DNA of 64,000 bases. Source: an uncultured Vibrio sp. (GTDB lineage Bacteria; Pseudomonadota; Gammaproteobacteria; Enterobacterales; Vibrionaceae). The notes below the pieces were generated by a model, which searched no databases, was not told the origin of the DNA, and saw nothing but the letters and a program-made list of their open reading frames with translations. A program made the translations under genes and the position numbers. The stretch lies in contig CANNGN010000002.1 in assembly GCA_947504195.1 (NCBI GenBank), forward strand, positions 434,001 to 498,000, given 5' to 3'. Each line of letters opens with the position of its first letter. Positions within the stretch are counted from its first letter, which is position 1. Below, in pieces: positions 18,464 to 28,462 of this stretch.

Positions 18464-19609
18464 ATGAAATTTATCCATACCTCTGATTGGCATCTAGGGC
18501 GAAGCTTTCACAATCGCTCTCTTATCGATGATCAAGCTTATATATTGCGTCAATTGACTCGTTATCTCGGTGAGCATTCTGATATCGATGCACTACTGAT
18601 TGCCGGCGATATTTATGACCGCTCAGTGCCACCAACTGTCGCAATTGAATTGTTAGAACAGGTTATTGATCAAGTCTGTCAAAAGCTTAACGTGCCGATT
18701 ATCCTAATTCCAGGAAACCATGATAGTGCCGTGCGTCTGGGGTTTGCTGCTTCTCATATGAGTGGCTCAGGGCTGCATATCTTATCCGACATCAAATCGA
18801 TCACAACACCGGTAATTTTAGAAGACAATAAAGGTCAACAGGTGGCATTTTACGGTATTCCATACGTGGATCCAGAATTCATTCGTAACGACTTTTCAGT
18901 ACAAATAAAAACCCATGATGAGATGTATCAGTTTTTGATTGGGGAAATTACCCGTGACATTAATTCGAATATTCCTAATGTGCTTCTTGCCCATTGTTTT
19001 GTGGATGGTGCCGATGAATCTGATTCAGAGCGCCCTTTATCGTTAGGTGGATTAGATAAAGTTCGTCCGAGTCAATTTGAAGCTTTTGATTACGTCGCCC
19101 TCGGTCATTTACATCAACCTCAAAAGAGAATTAAAGAATCGATTCGTTATTCGGGTTCGTTGTTGAAATACAGTTTTTCAGAGCATCAGCAGAATAAGTC
19201 AATGACGATTGTTGAGCTGAATGAAGATGGAGAGTTTTCCACGACTCCGTTGAAATTTAGTCCGATGCGTGATGTTCGGGTTATTGAAGGTGAGCTTTCC
19301 GCTATTATCGAAAGTGCGAGCAGAGATGCTCATTCAGAGGATTATCTATTAGTACGCCTGCTAGACAAACATGCGATGCTCGATCCTATGGAGAAACTGC
19401 GAACAGTGTATCACAACGTACTCCATATCGAAAAACCGGGCTTAATGCGAGAAGGTTCAGATATGCCAAGTTCAAGTCAGCTAAAACGTGGTGAGCTCGA
19501 TATGTTTGGTGATTTCTTCCAAGAAATTCAAGGTGAAGCGCTCACCGATTCGCAATTGGAAGTGATCAAACAGACTTTGGGTGAGATTAATCAAGGTGAA
19601 GGTGAATAA
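18464..19609 (+). CDS. sbcD: Exonuclease subunit SbcD
   Basis: A 381-residue Mre11-type nuclease subunit of the SbcCD complex, which opens hairpins and processes DNA ends. Metal-binding motifs are visible: D8 and H10 (TSDWHLG), GDIYDR, PGNHD, the later ALGHLHQPQ. Its stop codon shares one base with the sbcC start (TAATG), indicating translational coupling. Confidence 0.97.
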   Translation: MKFIHTSDWHLGRSFHNRSLIDDQAYILRQLTRYLGEHSDIDALLIAGDIYDRSVPPTVAIELLEQVIDQVCQKLNVPIILIPGNHDSAVRLGFAASHMSGSGLHILSDIKSITTPVILEDNKGQQVAFYGIPYVDPEFIRNDFSVQIKTHDEMYQFLIGEITRDINSNIPNVLLAHCFVDGADESDSERPLSLGGLDKVRPSQFEAFDYVALGHLHQPQKRIKESIRYSGSLLKYSFSEHQQNKSMTIVELNEDGEFSTTPLKFSPMRDVRVIEGELSAIIESASRDAHSEDYLLVRLLDKHAMLDPMEKLRTVYHNVLHIEKPGLMREGSDMPSSSQLKRGELDMFGDFFQEIQGEALTDSQLEVIKQTLGEINQGEGE

Positions 19610-22600
19610 TGCGTCCACTAACGTTAACTCTATCTGCGTTTGGCCCTTTTCCTCATCAGGAAAATATTGACTTTGGTAAGCTTGGTCATACGCCCTTTTT
19701 CTTGATTAATGGCCCGACGGGGAGTGGCAAAAGTACCATTTTAGATGCTATCTGTTATGCCTTGTATGGTTCAACCACCGGTAATGAGCGCACTGGTGAC
19801 CAAATGCGCAGCGATCTCGCCAGTGAAGGCACTGAAACTCAAGTGTGTTTCGAGTTTGAATTGGGGGAGCGGCGATTTAGAATTGAACGTAAGCCAGAGC
19901 AGTGGCTCCCAAAACAGCGTGGGACGGGGTTAACTCGACATGTGCACCGAGCATGTCTAGAGCAGTGGGTGTCAGAAGATTGGGAAACTGTCGCGGTTAA
20001 ACCGAATCCTGTGAACACCAAAATCAACGAACTGATTGGCTTGAGCGCCGATCAATTTCGCCAAGTCATGGTGATTCCTCAAGGTAAGTTTCGTGATTTA
20101 TTATTGGCCAGTTCTAAAGATCGAGAACAGATCTTCGGGCAATTATTTAGCACCAATGTTTACAGTCGTTTAGAGAGTGCATTGGCAGAACAAGCGAGTG
20201 GAATTAGAAAGGAAAAAGACGCATTTGATCAGCAACTGAAAGGTATTTTAGATTTAGTTAGCGTGGAGAACGAACCGGAATTGGTGAGCAAGATGGATGA
20301 GCTTGCTCCTGAGCTTTCACATGTTAAACAAGAATGTGATGTGTTAGCGAAAGCGCTGGATGATGCAAAACGTAGTCATCAGAAACAAGAACATCTTGTT
20401 TCACGTTTTGCTTTGAGAGATCAATTATCTCAACAGATAAGTCTAAATATGCAGAAGCGCACTGAGATTGAAGGCCAAAGAGTGGTGCGAGACCGAGCGT
20501 TAGAAGCACAAAAAATTGCTCACTTACATCTTGCTCAAGTTGAAAGTGATAAAAAAGTAACGACCTTGAGTTTGACGTTAGAGAAGTTACGCGCTCAAGA
20601 ACAGACGTTAAATCAACATATAAAAACCGCAACCATTGAGCTTGATAAAGCGACTAAGGCTTTGGAAGCGAAACCGAAATTGCAACAAAATATATTCGAG
20701 ATTGAGCAGCAACAAGATCGACTTTCTGAGATTCAAAAGCTACAAAAAAGTATCGAGCAATCAAATGGAAAGCTTAGTGCGACCGGGCTTAGTATTACTA
20801 AGAAACAGGAAGAATTAGTCCGTTATCAAACTAAACTTGATCAACTTGAACGCGATAGTAAAGTCGCCAGTGATAGTAAGCAGCAAATTGCGCTGTTGCG
20901 TTTAGAACTTGAAAAGCTGTCATCGGTTAAAAAGATGCTTTCTCAACGCAGAGATTTAACCCAACAAGACGCTAAACTCAATAGTCAGTTAACAGGTTGG
21001 TTGAACACATTAGAAAAACAGCAACTGCAAGAGCGCAGTGCAAGAGCCGAAGCATTAAAACTGGAAGGCCAGTGGTTGCTGAATCAAGCCGCTAATATTG
21101 CCCAGACCTTAGGTGAAAATAGCCCGTGTCCAGTATGTGGTTCCCTTGAACATCCAATACCTGCGCAATTTTCAGGTGACACGGTCACTAAAGAGCAAGT
21201 TGATAAGGCCCGCCAACACGCAACTCAGTCGGAGCTAAAACTCAAGGAGATTGAGAATACTATCTCATCATTACGTCTAGAGCTTGAGCGCATTTCTCAA
21301 CAAATAAAAGGACTTAATGTCGATGTTATGGCGCTTTGGTCTGGTTCAGAAACAGAACTCGAAAACCATTACACTGTCACAAATAATGAGCTCAATGAGC
21401 TCACCAATCTCGATTTAGACATTATTAATCAACGTTTAGAAAAAGGGCGTGCTCTGGTTGAGCAAGGTAATGCAGAACTTGTGACACTTGATAAGCAACG
21501 AGAACAATGCACTCTTGAAGTCGCAAGTTATCAAGCACGATTAGATACGTTAATGTTGGTGGATATAAAAGCGGTGAGTCGAAACCAACTGGAGATTAAA
21601 CTTAGCGAACTACGCACTCAGGTATTGTTAATCGATCAACATTTTGAGAAAGCGCAGAAAGATGTTACGGATTTAAATACGCAATTAACCGTTATCGAAA
21701 CCAAACTGACGAGTGGCGAGAAAGAACTGCAGCAGTCGACGGCCCAACACCATATAAATTGTGAATCATGGGAAAGCGGGCTCACGGATAGCCCATTTAG
21801 TCATCTTCAGGAGTATCAGAACGCGTTTAGAGAAAAAGAAGACATAGACAGGTTAAGTATTGAAATTAAAACCTTTGATGAATTACAGGTCAAATTGTCG
21901 TCACAGCTTGAACAGATTAAAACGGAACTGGTCGATCAAGACCTCCCTAATCTAGATCTTAGCCAACTGAAGATAGAGCGTGCAAACGAGGAGCTCGTCA
22001 ATCGTTCTGCGCAGTTAAGCAAAACTCAGTCCCGTTACGATGCACTACACAGCGCTCATTCGCGCTTAGAAGTACTTAAGAAGAGAAATCAGGTGCTAGA
22101 AGAAGAGTATAAGATTTTAGGGACGTTAAGTGATGTGGCCAATGGGAAAAACCATCTTCGAGTGAGTTTACATCGCTTTGTGCTAGGAGTACTGCTAGAT
22201 GACGTTCTAATTCAAGCATCCATTCGTTTACAAGCCATGAGTTTTGGTCGCTATCATCTTGTGCGCAAAAATGAACGCAATAAAGGTAATGCAAGTTCAG
22301 GGCTCGATTTGTTAGTCGAAGATTCCTACACCAGTAAAACACGTGATGTCGCGACCTTGTCAGGAGGAGAGTCGTTTATCGCGGCATTGTCACTGGCATT
22401 AGCCCTTTCGGATGTTGTCCAAGCTCACAGTGGCGGAGTTCGTTTAGACACATTGTTTATTGATGAAGGTTTTGGCAGTTTAGATACAGAATCACTCGAT
22501 CTTGCAATAGAGTCGCTTATCGAGCTGCAGAAAGGAGGACGTACGATAGGAATTATTTCTCACGTCAATGAATTGAAAGAACAGATGGAAAGCAGGATTG

Positions 22601-22653
22601 ATATAGGAAGAAGTGAGCATGGCAGCAAAATTACGCTCATTTCCTCACAATAG
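19609..22653 (+). CDS. sbcC: Exonuclease subunit SbcC
   Basis: A 1014-residue Rad50-type ATPase partner of SbcD. Walker A is GPTGSGKST (35-43); long coiled coils follow, interrupted by the zinc hook CPVCG (C507, C510); the second coil leads to signature LSGGES and Walker B LFIDEGFGSLD near the C-terminus. Length and layout are normal for the family. It overlaps sbcD by one base. Confidence 0.97.
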   Translation: MRPLTLTLSAFGPFPHQENIDFGKLGHTPFFLINGPTGSGKSTILDAICYALYGSTTGNERTGDQMRSDLASEGTETQVCFEFELGERRFRIERKPEQWLPKQRGTGLTRHVHRACLEQWVSEDWETVAVKPNPVNTKINELIGLSADQFRQVMVIPQGKFRDLLLASSKDREQIFGQLFSTNVYSRLESALAEQASGIRKEKDAFDQQLKGILDLVSVENEPELVSKMDELAPELSHVKQECDVLAKALDDAKRSHQKQEHLVSRFALRDQLSQQISLNMQKRTEIEGQRVVRDRALEAQKIAHLHLAQVESDKKVTTLSLTLEKLRAQEQTLNQHIKTATIELDKATKALEAKPKLQQNIFEIEQQQDRLSEIQKLQKSIEQSNGKLSATGLSITKKQEELVRYQTKLDQLERDSKVASDSKQQIALLRLELEKLSSVKKMLSQRRDLTQQDAKLNSQLTGWLNTLEKQQLQERSARAEALKLEGQWLLNQAANIAQTLGENSPCPVCGSLEHPIPAQFSGDTVTKEQVDKARQHATQSELKLKEIENTISSLRLELERISQQIKGLNVDVMALWSGSETELENHYTVTNNELNELTNLDLDIINQRLEKGRALVEQGNAELVTLDKQREQCTLEVASYQARLDTLMLVDIKAVSRNQLEIKLSELRTQVLLIDQHFEKAQKDVTDLNTQLTVIETKLTSGEKELQQSTAQHHINCESWESGLTDSPFSHLQEYQNAFREKEDIDRLSIEIKTFDELQVKLSSQLEQIKTELVDQDLPNLDLSQLKIERANEELVNRSAQLSKTQSRYDALHSAHSRLEVLKKRNQVLEEEYKILGTLSDVANGKNHLRVSLHRFVLGVLLDDVLIQASIRLQAMSFGRYHLVRKNERNKGNASSGLDLLVEDSYTSKTRDVATLSGGESFIAALSLALALSDVVQAHSGGVRLDTLFIDEGFGSLDTESLDLAIESLIELQKGGRTIGIISHVNELKEQMESRIDIGRSEHGSKITLISSQ

Positions 22654-22700
22654 TGAATGACATCATAAATCATATGAAATAATGATTTTGTGTAGGTCAT

Positions 22701-22709
22701 TGCTATAAT
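22701..22709 (+). promoter_or_regulatory. Extended -10 promoter of the cqsS homologue
   Basis: TGcTATAAT at 22701-22709 is an extended -10 element. Transcription would begin near 22716, downstream of a GTG at 22711 that would otherwise lengthen the frame, which supports the later ATG at 22771 as the true start. Confidence 0.6.
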
Positions 22710-22770
22710 AGTGGCTTCTTTTATACATTTTGGTTCTGATAAACACAAAAAAGGTTATCGCACATATTTT

Positions 22771-24813
22771 ATGGATTCGATTAAGCAAATTTATCATGAT
22801 TCCGAGCCTAACCTTTCGCCGATTGGGTGGGGGGGATTTATATGTTTCCCTTTATTCTATTTTATCTGGGCCGAACTCTTTCCTCAGCCTTATGAGAATT
22901 TAGTTTTTCGCCTGTTCCTAGGCTTTATGATGCTTGCTATTGTGAAGCGTCGCTCTGTTCCTGTAAGGTTTCAGAAATATCTACCCTATTATTTCATCGT
23001 CATGACGACGATGTGCTTACCCTATTTCTTTTTCTATATGTTGGTGATGAATAATTGGTCCAACGTATGGGGTATGTCATGTATGTCGGCGATTTTACTC
23101 CATGTACTCATTGTTCCGCGGGCAAAAATTGTATTTTGTCAGGTAGTGGTTGCAGTTTTGGCGGCCTATCTCGCAGTATTTTGGGAGATTGGGTATGCAC
23201 CGTTCACCGTGGTCGACTGGCCACAAGCCTGTATTTTTATTTTCGCATACGTTTTGGGTGAAGTATTTGTACACCGAAATCAAAGCACCTATGAGACTCA
23301 AGTCTCTATAGCTAAATCTTTTGGAGCCGGTATTGCTCACGAAATGCGAAATCCAATGAGCACGATTAAGACGTCTGTCGATGTTCTTAAAGCGCTAACA
23401 CCGGTTCCAGATGAGTCAGATTCAACGCTAAATATTAGTAAGAAAGATCTTGTACAGATTCATGCGGTATTAAACGATGCAGACAATGTTCTTCATTCTG
23501 CGAGTGATGCGATTGATCTATTACTGGCTTCTATCGATAGCAATCGCATTAGTTCGACAAGCTTTAAACGTTGCAAGGCTTCAGAGGTTATTCGAGATGC
23601 AATTTTTAGCTTTCCATATAAAGAGAGTCGAGATAGAAACCGAGTTAATATTATTGTCCACGATGATTTTGAATATTTTGGAAGCCAAACGTTACTCAAG
23701 TACTCGATATATAACTTACTTAAGAATGCTTTTTACTATAACTATTCTGAAACGTTTTTTATTCAAATAGAGCTGATGCAATATGGTGCTAAGAACGTTA
23801 TTCGAGTTCGTGATAATGGCGTTGGTGTTGAGAATGATATACTCGAGCATATTTTTGATGACTTTTATTCTTCTGGGAAACACGATGGTTTCGGATTAGG
23901 TTTACCATTCTGCCGTAAAGTAATGGAGTCTTTTGGTGGTACTATCACCTGCCAATCTGAGGTTGAGCAATGGACCGAATTCGAACTTAATTTTCCTTTA
24001 TATGAGTCCAGTAAGGTTAGGGATACCAAATCGAATGTTCTGAAAACCAAGCATGTCTTATATATTGGAGAAAGAGATGAGATAAGTGGTAACCTGGCAT
24101 CATGGGCGAACTCCCAAGGTTTTAATTATAGCCGGATGCACCTTCATCGAGCCTGCCACTCTAAAAGTACCTACTTTGACTTGGTCATCGTTGATATTGA
24201 AAAAGCGTACTTTCAGCTAACTGATTTGCTTGCATTTGAAGATAATTTGCATTTTTCAAAGTCTAAAATTTGTTATTTACATGATAAGAACAGTAATTCA
24301 GTACATACACTGCCTAACAATTTAGGCGCGCTTTTAGTGACATCACAGCGTTGGAAAGAAGAAGGCAATGACTTACTGGATGAATTAATATTCAATAATC
24401 ATCAGCCTGAACGTCAAAAGTACCAACTCTCTATTAAGCCTTATAATCGTAGGGTCCTGATAGTTGATGATAATCGCTCTTTACGAATGATTACGTCGAT
24501 TCTTTTAGAAAGAGAAGGCTATATCGTTGAACAAGCTCAAAATGGCCGAGAAGCGTTAGAATTGATCCGGGCGCATCAATATGACGTGGTATTACTTGAT
24601 ATAGAAATGCCTCAGCTTAATGGATTAGAGCTGACTTCGTTGGTTCGTTCCTCACATGAAGATTTTAATAATATCGTGATTATTGGTTACACCGGAGATA
24701 ACAGTCCAGCGACGATTGAGCAGTTGCGTGAAGCTGGTATGAATGACTATCTTGTCAAACCCGCAGATAAACAGGTTCTGCTAACTCAATTAGAGAAGTG
24801 GTGCTCTAAATGA
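22771..24813 (+). CDS. cqsS: CqsS-type CAI-1 autoinducer hybrid sensor kinase
   Basis: A 680-residue quorum-sensing receptor: about six membrane helices (residues 20-165), a histidine kinase with H190 (GAGIAHEMRNP), an ATP-binding domain (RDNGVGVEN, GFGLGLPFC), and a receiver domain with phospho-acceptor D610 (LLDIEMP). It aligns along its whole length with Vibrio cholerae CqsS (686 residues) from recall. In that family, unliganded receptor phosphorylates LuxU, and CAI-1 binding switches it to phosphatase. The ligand-pocket residues W100 and S103 match W104 and S107; F166 replaces C170, as in V. harveyi CqsS. The usual neighbour cqsA is absent. The upstream GTG at 22711 is rejected because it abuts the -10 box. 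Confidence 0.92.
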   Translation: MDSIKQIYHDSEPNLSPIGWGGFICFPLFYFIWAELFPQPYENLVFRLFLGFMMLAIVKRRSVPVRFQKYLPYYFIVMTTMCLPYFFFYMLVMNNWSNVWGMSCMSAILLHVLIVPRAKIVFCQVVVAVLAAYLAVFWEIGYAPFTVVDWPQACIFIFAYVLGEVFVHRNQSTYETQVSIAKSFGAGIAHEMRNPMSTIKTSVDVLKALTPVPDESDSTLNISKKDLVQIHAVLNDADNVLHSASDAIDLLLASIDSNRISSTSFKRCKASEVIRDAIFSFPYKESRDRNRVNIIVHDDFEYFGSQTLLKYSIYNLLKNAFYYNYSETFFIQIELMQYGAKNVIRVRDNGVGVENDILEHIFDDFYSSGKHDGFGLGLPFCRKVMESFGGTITCQSEVEQWTEFELNFPLYESSKVRDTKSNVLKTKHVLYIGERDEISGNLASWANSQGFNYSRMHLHRACHSKSTYFDLVIVDIEKAYFQLTDLLAFEDNLHFSKSKICYLHDKNSNSVHTLPNNLGALLVTSQRWKEEGNDLLDELIFNNHQPERQKYQLSIKPYNRRVLIVDDNRSLRMITSILLEREGYIVEQAQNGREALELIRAHQYDVVLLDIEMPQLNGLELTSLVRSSHEDFNNIVIIGYTGDNSPATIEQLREAGMNDYLVKPADKQVLLTQLEKWCSK

Positions 24814-24934
24814 TATCCACTCATCCCGACATATTTAAACCTTTCAATTATGCACATTGTTTAATCGTGACTACTATTATAACTGGTATCTTGTTTGTAA
24901 ACTTATCGCCATTATATTACTAGAGTGAGACTTT

Positions 24935-26527
24935 GTGATTGCACAGTTAATTTGTTTGGTTCTTGTTGCTGTTGGGTTACTCCTGATTGTTTCTAGTATC
25001 CGGCCGATTTATCGTATTTCTAAACTAGAAAAACTTTCTGGTTGGTTGATACTGACCTTTCTTTTGGTTTTCTTCGTATTTGGTTATGGTTTTTTCTTTT
25101 TTGACTTGTTCGTGAGTGAAACAGTAGATAGTACGCGTCAGGTTATTTCTATGATTATGTTTGGAGGTTCAGTTTTTGTCGCTCTGGTGTCTAAACTTTC
25201 TTTTCAAACGATTTTAAAAGCGAATACGTTTGCTGAAAATCAATCCCATTATGCACTCCATGATAATTTAACGGGCCTAGCGAACCGTAAATACCTCTTC
25301 GATACATTAGAGCTAAAAATATCAGAGCAAACATCGTTTGTATTACTATTTATCGACCTAAACAACTTTAAACATATTAATGATGGTCTCGGCCACCAAT
25401 TTGGCGACAAGTTTTTAAAAGTGGTGTCCAATCGGTTAGCGACCAGCCTTTTAGATATGAGTAAAATATACCGAATTGGCGGCGATGAATTTGCGTTAGT
25501 TATTGAGGAAAGTGAAACTCTTGGCGTCAGTCGGGTCATCGATAAAATGCATCGCAGTATTGAAGACCCCGTCATGGTCGACAATTATCCTATGAAAATC
25601 TCTATTAGTGTTGGTGCTACGCGATACCCATTAGATGGAAATGACGTTGAGACGTTGTTCAAACAAGCCGATCTCGCAATGTACGAGTCGAAACACAAAC
25701 AAAACTATTTAGAATATTACCGTTCTGAAATGGGCGAGGCCTCATACGAGCGACTTAATCTGCTTATTCAATTGTCAGAGGCCATTCGCAATAGTGAATT
25801 TGAGGTTTATTATCAGCCGATTGTCGATGCGACTAGTGGCATCATAGTAAGCTATGAAGCCTTAATTCGCTGGCCTCAACATGATGGTAAGTTTATTCCA
25901 CCAGATAAATTTATTCCACTGGCAGAGAAGAGCGCCCTTATTTGTTCGATTACTAAACGGGTAATTGAACAAGTATCGAAGGATATTTTAACTTTTCGAC
26001 AGAGAGGGTTTGATGGCAGTGTGCACATTAACTTATCCGCTAAAGATCTACTGTCATCGGATCTATTATTGCAACTTGATCATTTAATCGAAGAGGGGAG
26101 CCTTAAATTTGGTGATGTCTCATTTGAAATCACTGAAAGTGCAATGAACGAAGATTTGGATAAAACCAAGCATGTGATGACAGCAATGAACCGCCGAGGT
26201 TTTACATTTAGCATCGATGATTTCGGTACAGGGTTTTCGTCTTTGGTATTACTGCGAGAGCTACCGATTGAACAAATCAAAATCGACAAGTCATTTATTT
26301 TGGGATATCACGATGACGAAACCAATCGTTCAATTATTAATTCAATTTTAAACTTAGCCCAAGATATTAACTGTAGTGTGGTTGCAGAAGGCGTCGAAAC
26401 CATTGAAATACGACAAAAACTGCAAGACTTGGGATGCTGCTATTTACAGGGGTATTTGTTTTCTAAACCGCAACCGTTGTCAAATATTGATCTAACAGTT
26501 AAACAATATAAAAAACCACTCCACTGA
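24935..26527 (+). CDS. Membrane GGDEF-EAL c-di-GMP enzyme
   Basis: A 530-residue protein with three predicted N-terminal helices (about 2-20, 36-57, 70-88), a GGDEF domain with intact RIGGDEF (GGDEF at 182-186), and an EAL domain with intact EAL at 308-310 and the later DDFGTG and KIDKSF motifs. Both catalytic motifs look functional, so net synthesis or breakdown of c-di-GMP cannot be predicted. No clear RxxD inhibitory site precedes GGDEF. The start is GTG. It follows the cqsS homologue by 121 bp on the same strand. Confidence 0.92.
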   Translation: MIAQLICLVLVAVGLLLIVSSIRPIYRISKLEKLSGWLILTFLLVFFVFGYGFFFFDLFVSETVDSTRQVISMIMFGGSVFVALVSKLSFQTILKANTFAENQSHYALHDNLTGLANRKYLFDTLELKISEQTSFVLLFIDLNNFKHINDGLGHQFGDKFLKVVSNRLATSLLDMSKIYRIGGDEFALVIEESETLGVSRVIDKMHRSIEDPVMVDNYPMKISISVGATRYPLDGNDVETLFKQADLAMYESKHKQNYLEYYRSEMGEASYERLNLLIQLSEAIRNSEFEVYYQPIVDATSGIIVSYEALIRWPQHDGKFIPPDKFIPLAEKSALICSITKRVIEQVSKDILTFRQRGFDGSVHINLSAKDLLSSDLLLQLDHLIEEGSLKFGDVSFEITESAMNEDLDKTKHVMTAMNRRGFTFSIDDFGTGFSSLVLLRELPIEQIKIDKSFILGYHDDETNRSIINSILNLAQDINCSVVAEGVETIEIRQKLQDLGCCYLQGYLFSKPQPLSNIDLTVKQYKKPLH

Positions 26528-26663
26528 TTCTTTTCAAAATTAATGCCTCATTAACATCATCAGATAAATTATCTTTATGTAATAACTTAATCGTCTTTCA
26601 CAAATTGTGTTAACGCGTACCATTGTTGTTTCATCAATAGATTAGCTGAATGTAGGGAACACA

Positions 26664-27524
26664 ATGCACGATAAGATAGATCGAACTACGGTGATAACCA
26701 CTATTATTGCGCTATTGGCGTTCGCGGGAAATTCGGTGTTATGCCGGATTGCGTTGGCAGAAGGGAATATTGATGCCGGAAGTTTCACCTTGTTACGAAT
26801 TCTGTCGGGAGCATTTGTGCTGTTAGCGATAGTACTCGTAAAAAATAGATCTAGGACGAAACATCTGCGCCCGAATTGGGTTGCATCAGCTTTATTATTT
26901 ATCTATGCATTAAGTTTTTCGTACGCCTATTTGTCGCTCGACACTGGTGCAGGAGCACTGATTTTATTTGGTGCGGTGCAATTAACGTTAATTGGAATCA
27001 GTTGGAAGTCTGGTCATCGATTGACACCTATAGAGTTAGGCGGTGTCGTGCTTTCATTTGTTGGGCTTGTGTATCTTGTGTTACCCACTCTTAGTACGCC
27101 ATCTGCATTTGGTGCAAGTTTAATGACGTTATCGGGTATCGCATGGGGTGGTTATACACTCATTGGACGTAAGTCTACAGCGCCATTGAATGATACCGCA
27201 CTCAACTTTGGAGCAGCCTCTATTTTGATCGTGTTGTGGATGCTGATTGATACTGGTGAGCGTCACTATAGTGTGAAAGGAGTCAGTTACGCGATTATGT
27301 CTGGAGCATTAGCTTCGGGAATTGGATACGCAATTTGGTACCATGCTCTTAAGGGGCTAACCACATTACGTGCGGGGGTTGTTCAATTATTAGTTCCAAT
27401 CATAGCGTCTATTGGGGGCGTTTTATTCAGTAATGAAGCGCTAAGTTCAAGGCTAGTTATAGCGAGTGGTTTAGTGTTAGGTGGTTTACTCATTGTGATA
27501 GTGCAGCGTTCAACTTCCAAGTAA
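26664..27524 (+). CDS. DMT-superfamily (EamA) transporter
   Basis: A 286-residue protein with about ten hydrophobic helices in two EamA repeats, each ending in the family pattern of a conserved glycine-rich helix (LITLIGISWKSG-type and PIIASIGGVLFSNEA). Members export metabolites or amino acids; the substrate is not readable here. RBS TAGGGA precedes the ATG. It stands alone, convergent with the dioxygenase operon. Confidence 0.85.
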   Translation: MHDKIDRTTVITTIIALLAFAGNSVLCRIALAEGNIDAGSFTLLRILSGAFVLLAIVLVKNRSRTKHLRPNWVASALLFIYALSFSYAYLSLDTGAGALILFGAVQLTLIGISWKSGHRLTPIELGGVVLSFVGLVYLVLPTLSTPSAFGASLMTLSGIAWGGYTLIGRKSTAPLNDTALNFGAASILIVLWMLIDTGERHYSVKGVSYAIMSGALASGIGYAIWYHALKGLTTLRAGVVQLLVPIIASIGGVLFSNEALSSRLVIASGLVLGGLLIVIVQRSTSK

Positions 27525-27581
27525 GATCATTGCCCACTATAGAAGCGGGCGATGATGTATGTAGCATGAGTTAGGTTCACA

Positions 27582-28451
27582 CTACGCTTTGATTAAGATC
27601 GGATCAAAATCAATTCGTGAATAACTGCCTTCTACTTTCCCGGATAGTTCAAATCCTTGTTCAGGGAATGTGCCCGCTTCTTGAGGGATATAGGTCGTAA
27701 CGAGATCTTCACGTACGCCAAATACAGTATCCTGATCTAAATACGGGTCATCATCTGGGAATACCTCAGTGACTAATGAACGAAACCCCTGTGCACTTAC
27801 AATGTAATGCAAATGAGATGGTCTCCATGGGTGGCGACCAGTTGCATCCAATAGCTTGCCAACAGGACCATCACTCGGGACGGTGTAAGAAACCGGACGA
27901 ACAGTAGTGAACGCGTATCGACCATTTTCATCGGTAGTAAACATGCCGTGAAAACTATTGATATCTTGTTCATCATCTTGAGATGAATACATCCCATTTG
28001 GAGCGGTTTGCCAAATGTCGACACTTGCACCAGCAATAGGATTTCCATCGGTATCTTTGACCGTACCTTCGACGAGAATGACTTCGCCTTCATAGTGGCG
28101 TTTAAAATCTGCGCCTTTGTCCATTGGTGGTGCACCAGTGACATGAAACGGACCAAGTACACTTGAACTCGTCGCTTTAGGGTCAGAATTAATCATATCC
28201 ACCAGAGATGAAACACCTAATACATCAGAGAGAAGCACAAACTCATTTCGTTCTTCGGTCGTGATATCACCAGTCCACTTTAAAAGTTCAAGAGAATGTC
28301 GCCATTCGTCGTGCGTTAACTGTGTCTCTTTAACAAAACTATGTAAATGACGAGCGAGGCTAGACATTAGTTCTTTTGTACGTGGATCGGTGTCATCACC
28401 AAAATACCCAATGAACGTATCGGTAATATTCTCTGCGGTAACGGTTCTCAT
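27582..28451 (-). CDS. Intradiol ring-cleavage dioxygenase (catechol/hydroxyquinol type)
   Basis: A 289-residue non-haem Fe(III) dioxygenase that cleaves a catechol-like ring between the two hydroxyls. All four iron ligands are visible with family spacing: Y155, Y189, H213, H215 (PWRPSHLHY), with R210 matching the catalytic arginine. The N-terminal helical dimerisation domain (about 1-100) is of the catechol/hydroxyquinol 1,2-dioxygenase type, not protocatechuate dioxygenase. It is the last gene of a minus-strand operon with the TRAP transporter, 11 bp after dctM. No muconate cycloisomerase or maleylacetate reductase is nearby, so substrate is unknown. Confidence 0.9.
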   Translation of the reverse strand: MRTVTAENITDTFIGYFGDDTDPRTKELMSSLARHLHSFVKETQLTHDEWRHSLELLKWTGDITTEERNEFVLLSDVLGVSSLVDMINSDPKATSSSVLGPFHVTGAPPMDKGADFKRHYEGEVILVEGTVKDTDGNPIAGASVDIWQTAPNGMYSSQDDEQDINSFHGMFTTDENGRYAFTTVRPVSYTVPSDGPVGKLLDATGRHPWRPSHLHYIVSAQGFRSLVTEVFPDDDPYLDQDTVFGVREDLVTTYIPQEAGTFPEQGFELSGKVEGSYSRIDFDPILIKA

Positions 28452-28462
28452 AATTTATCCCC

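Noticed and set aside
22711..22770. GTG at 22711 as the start of the CqsS homologue
   Set aside because: It lies immediately after the extended -10 element, before the expected transcription start, and adds 20 residues not found in the family; ATG at 22771 fits better.
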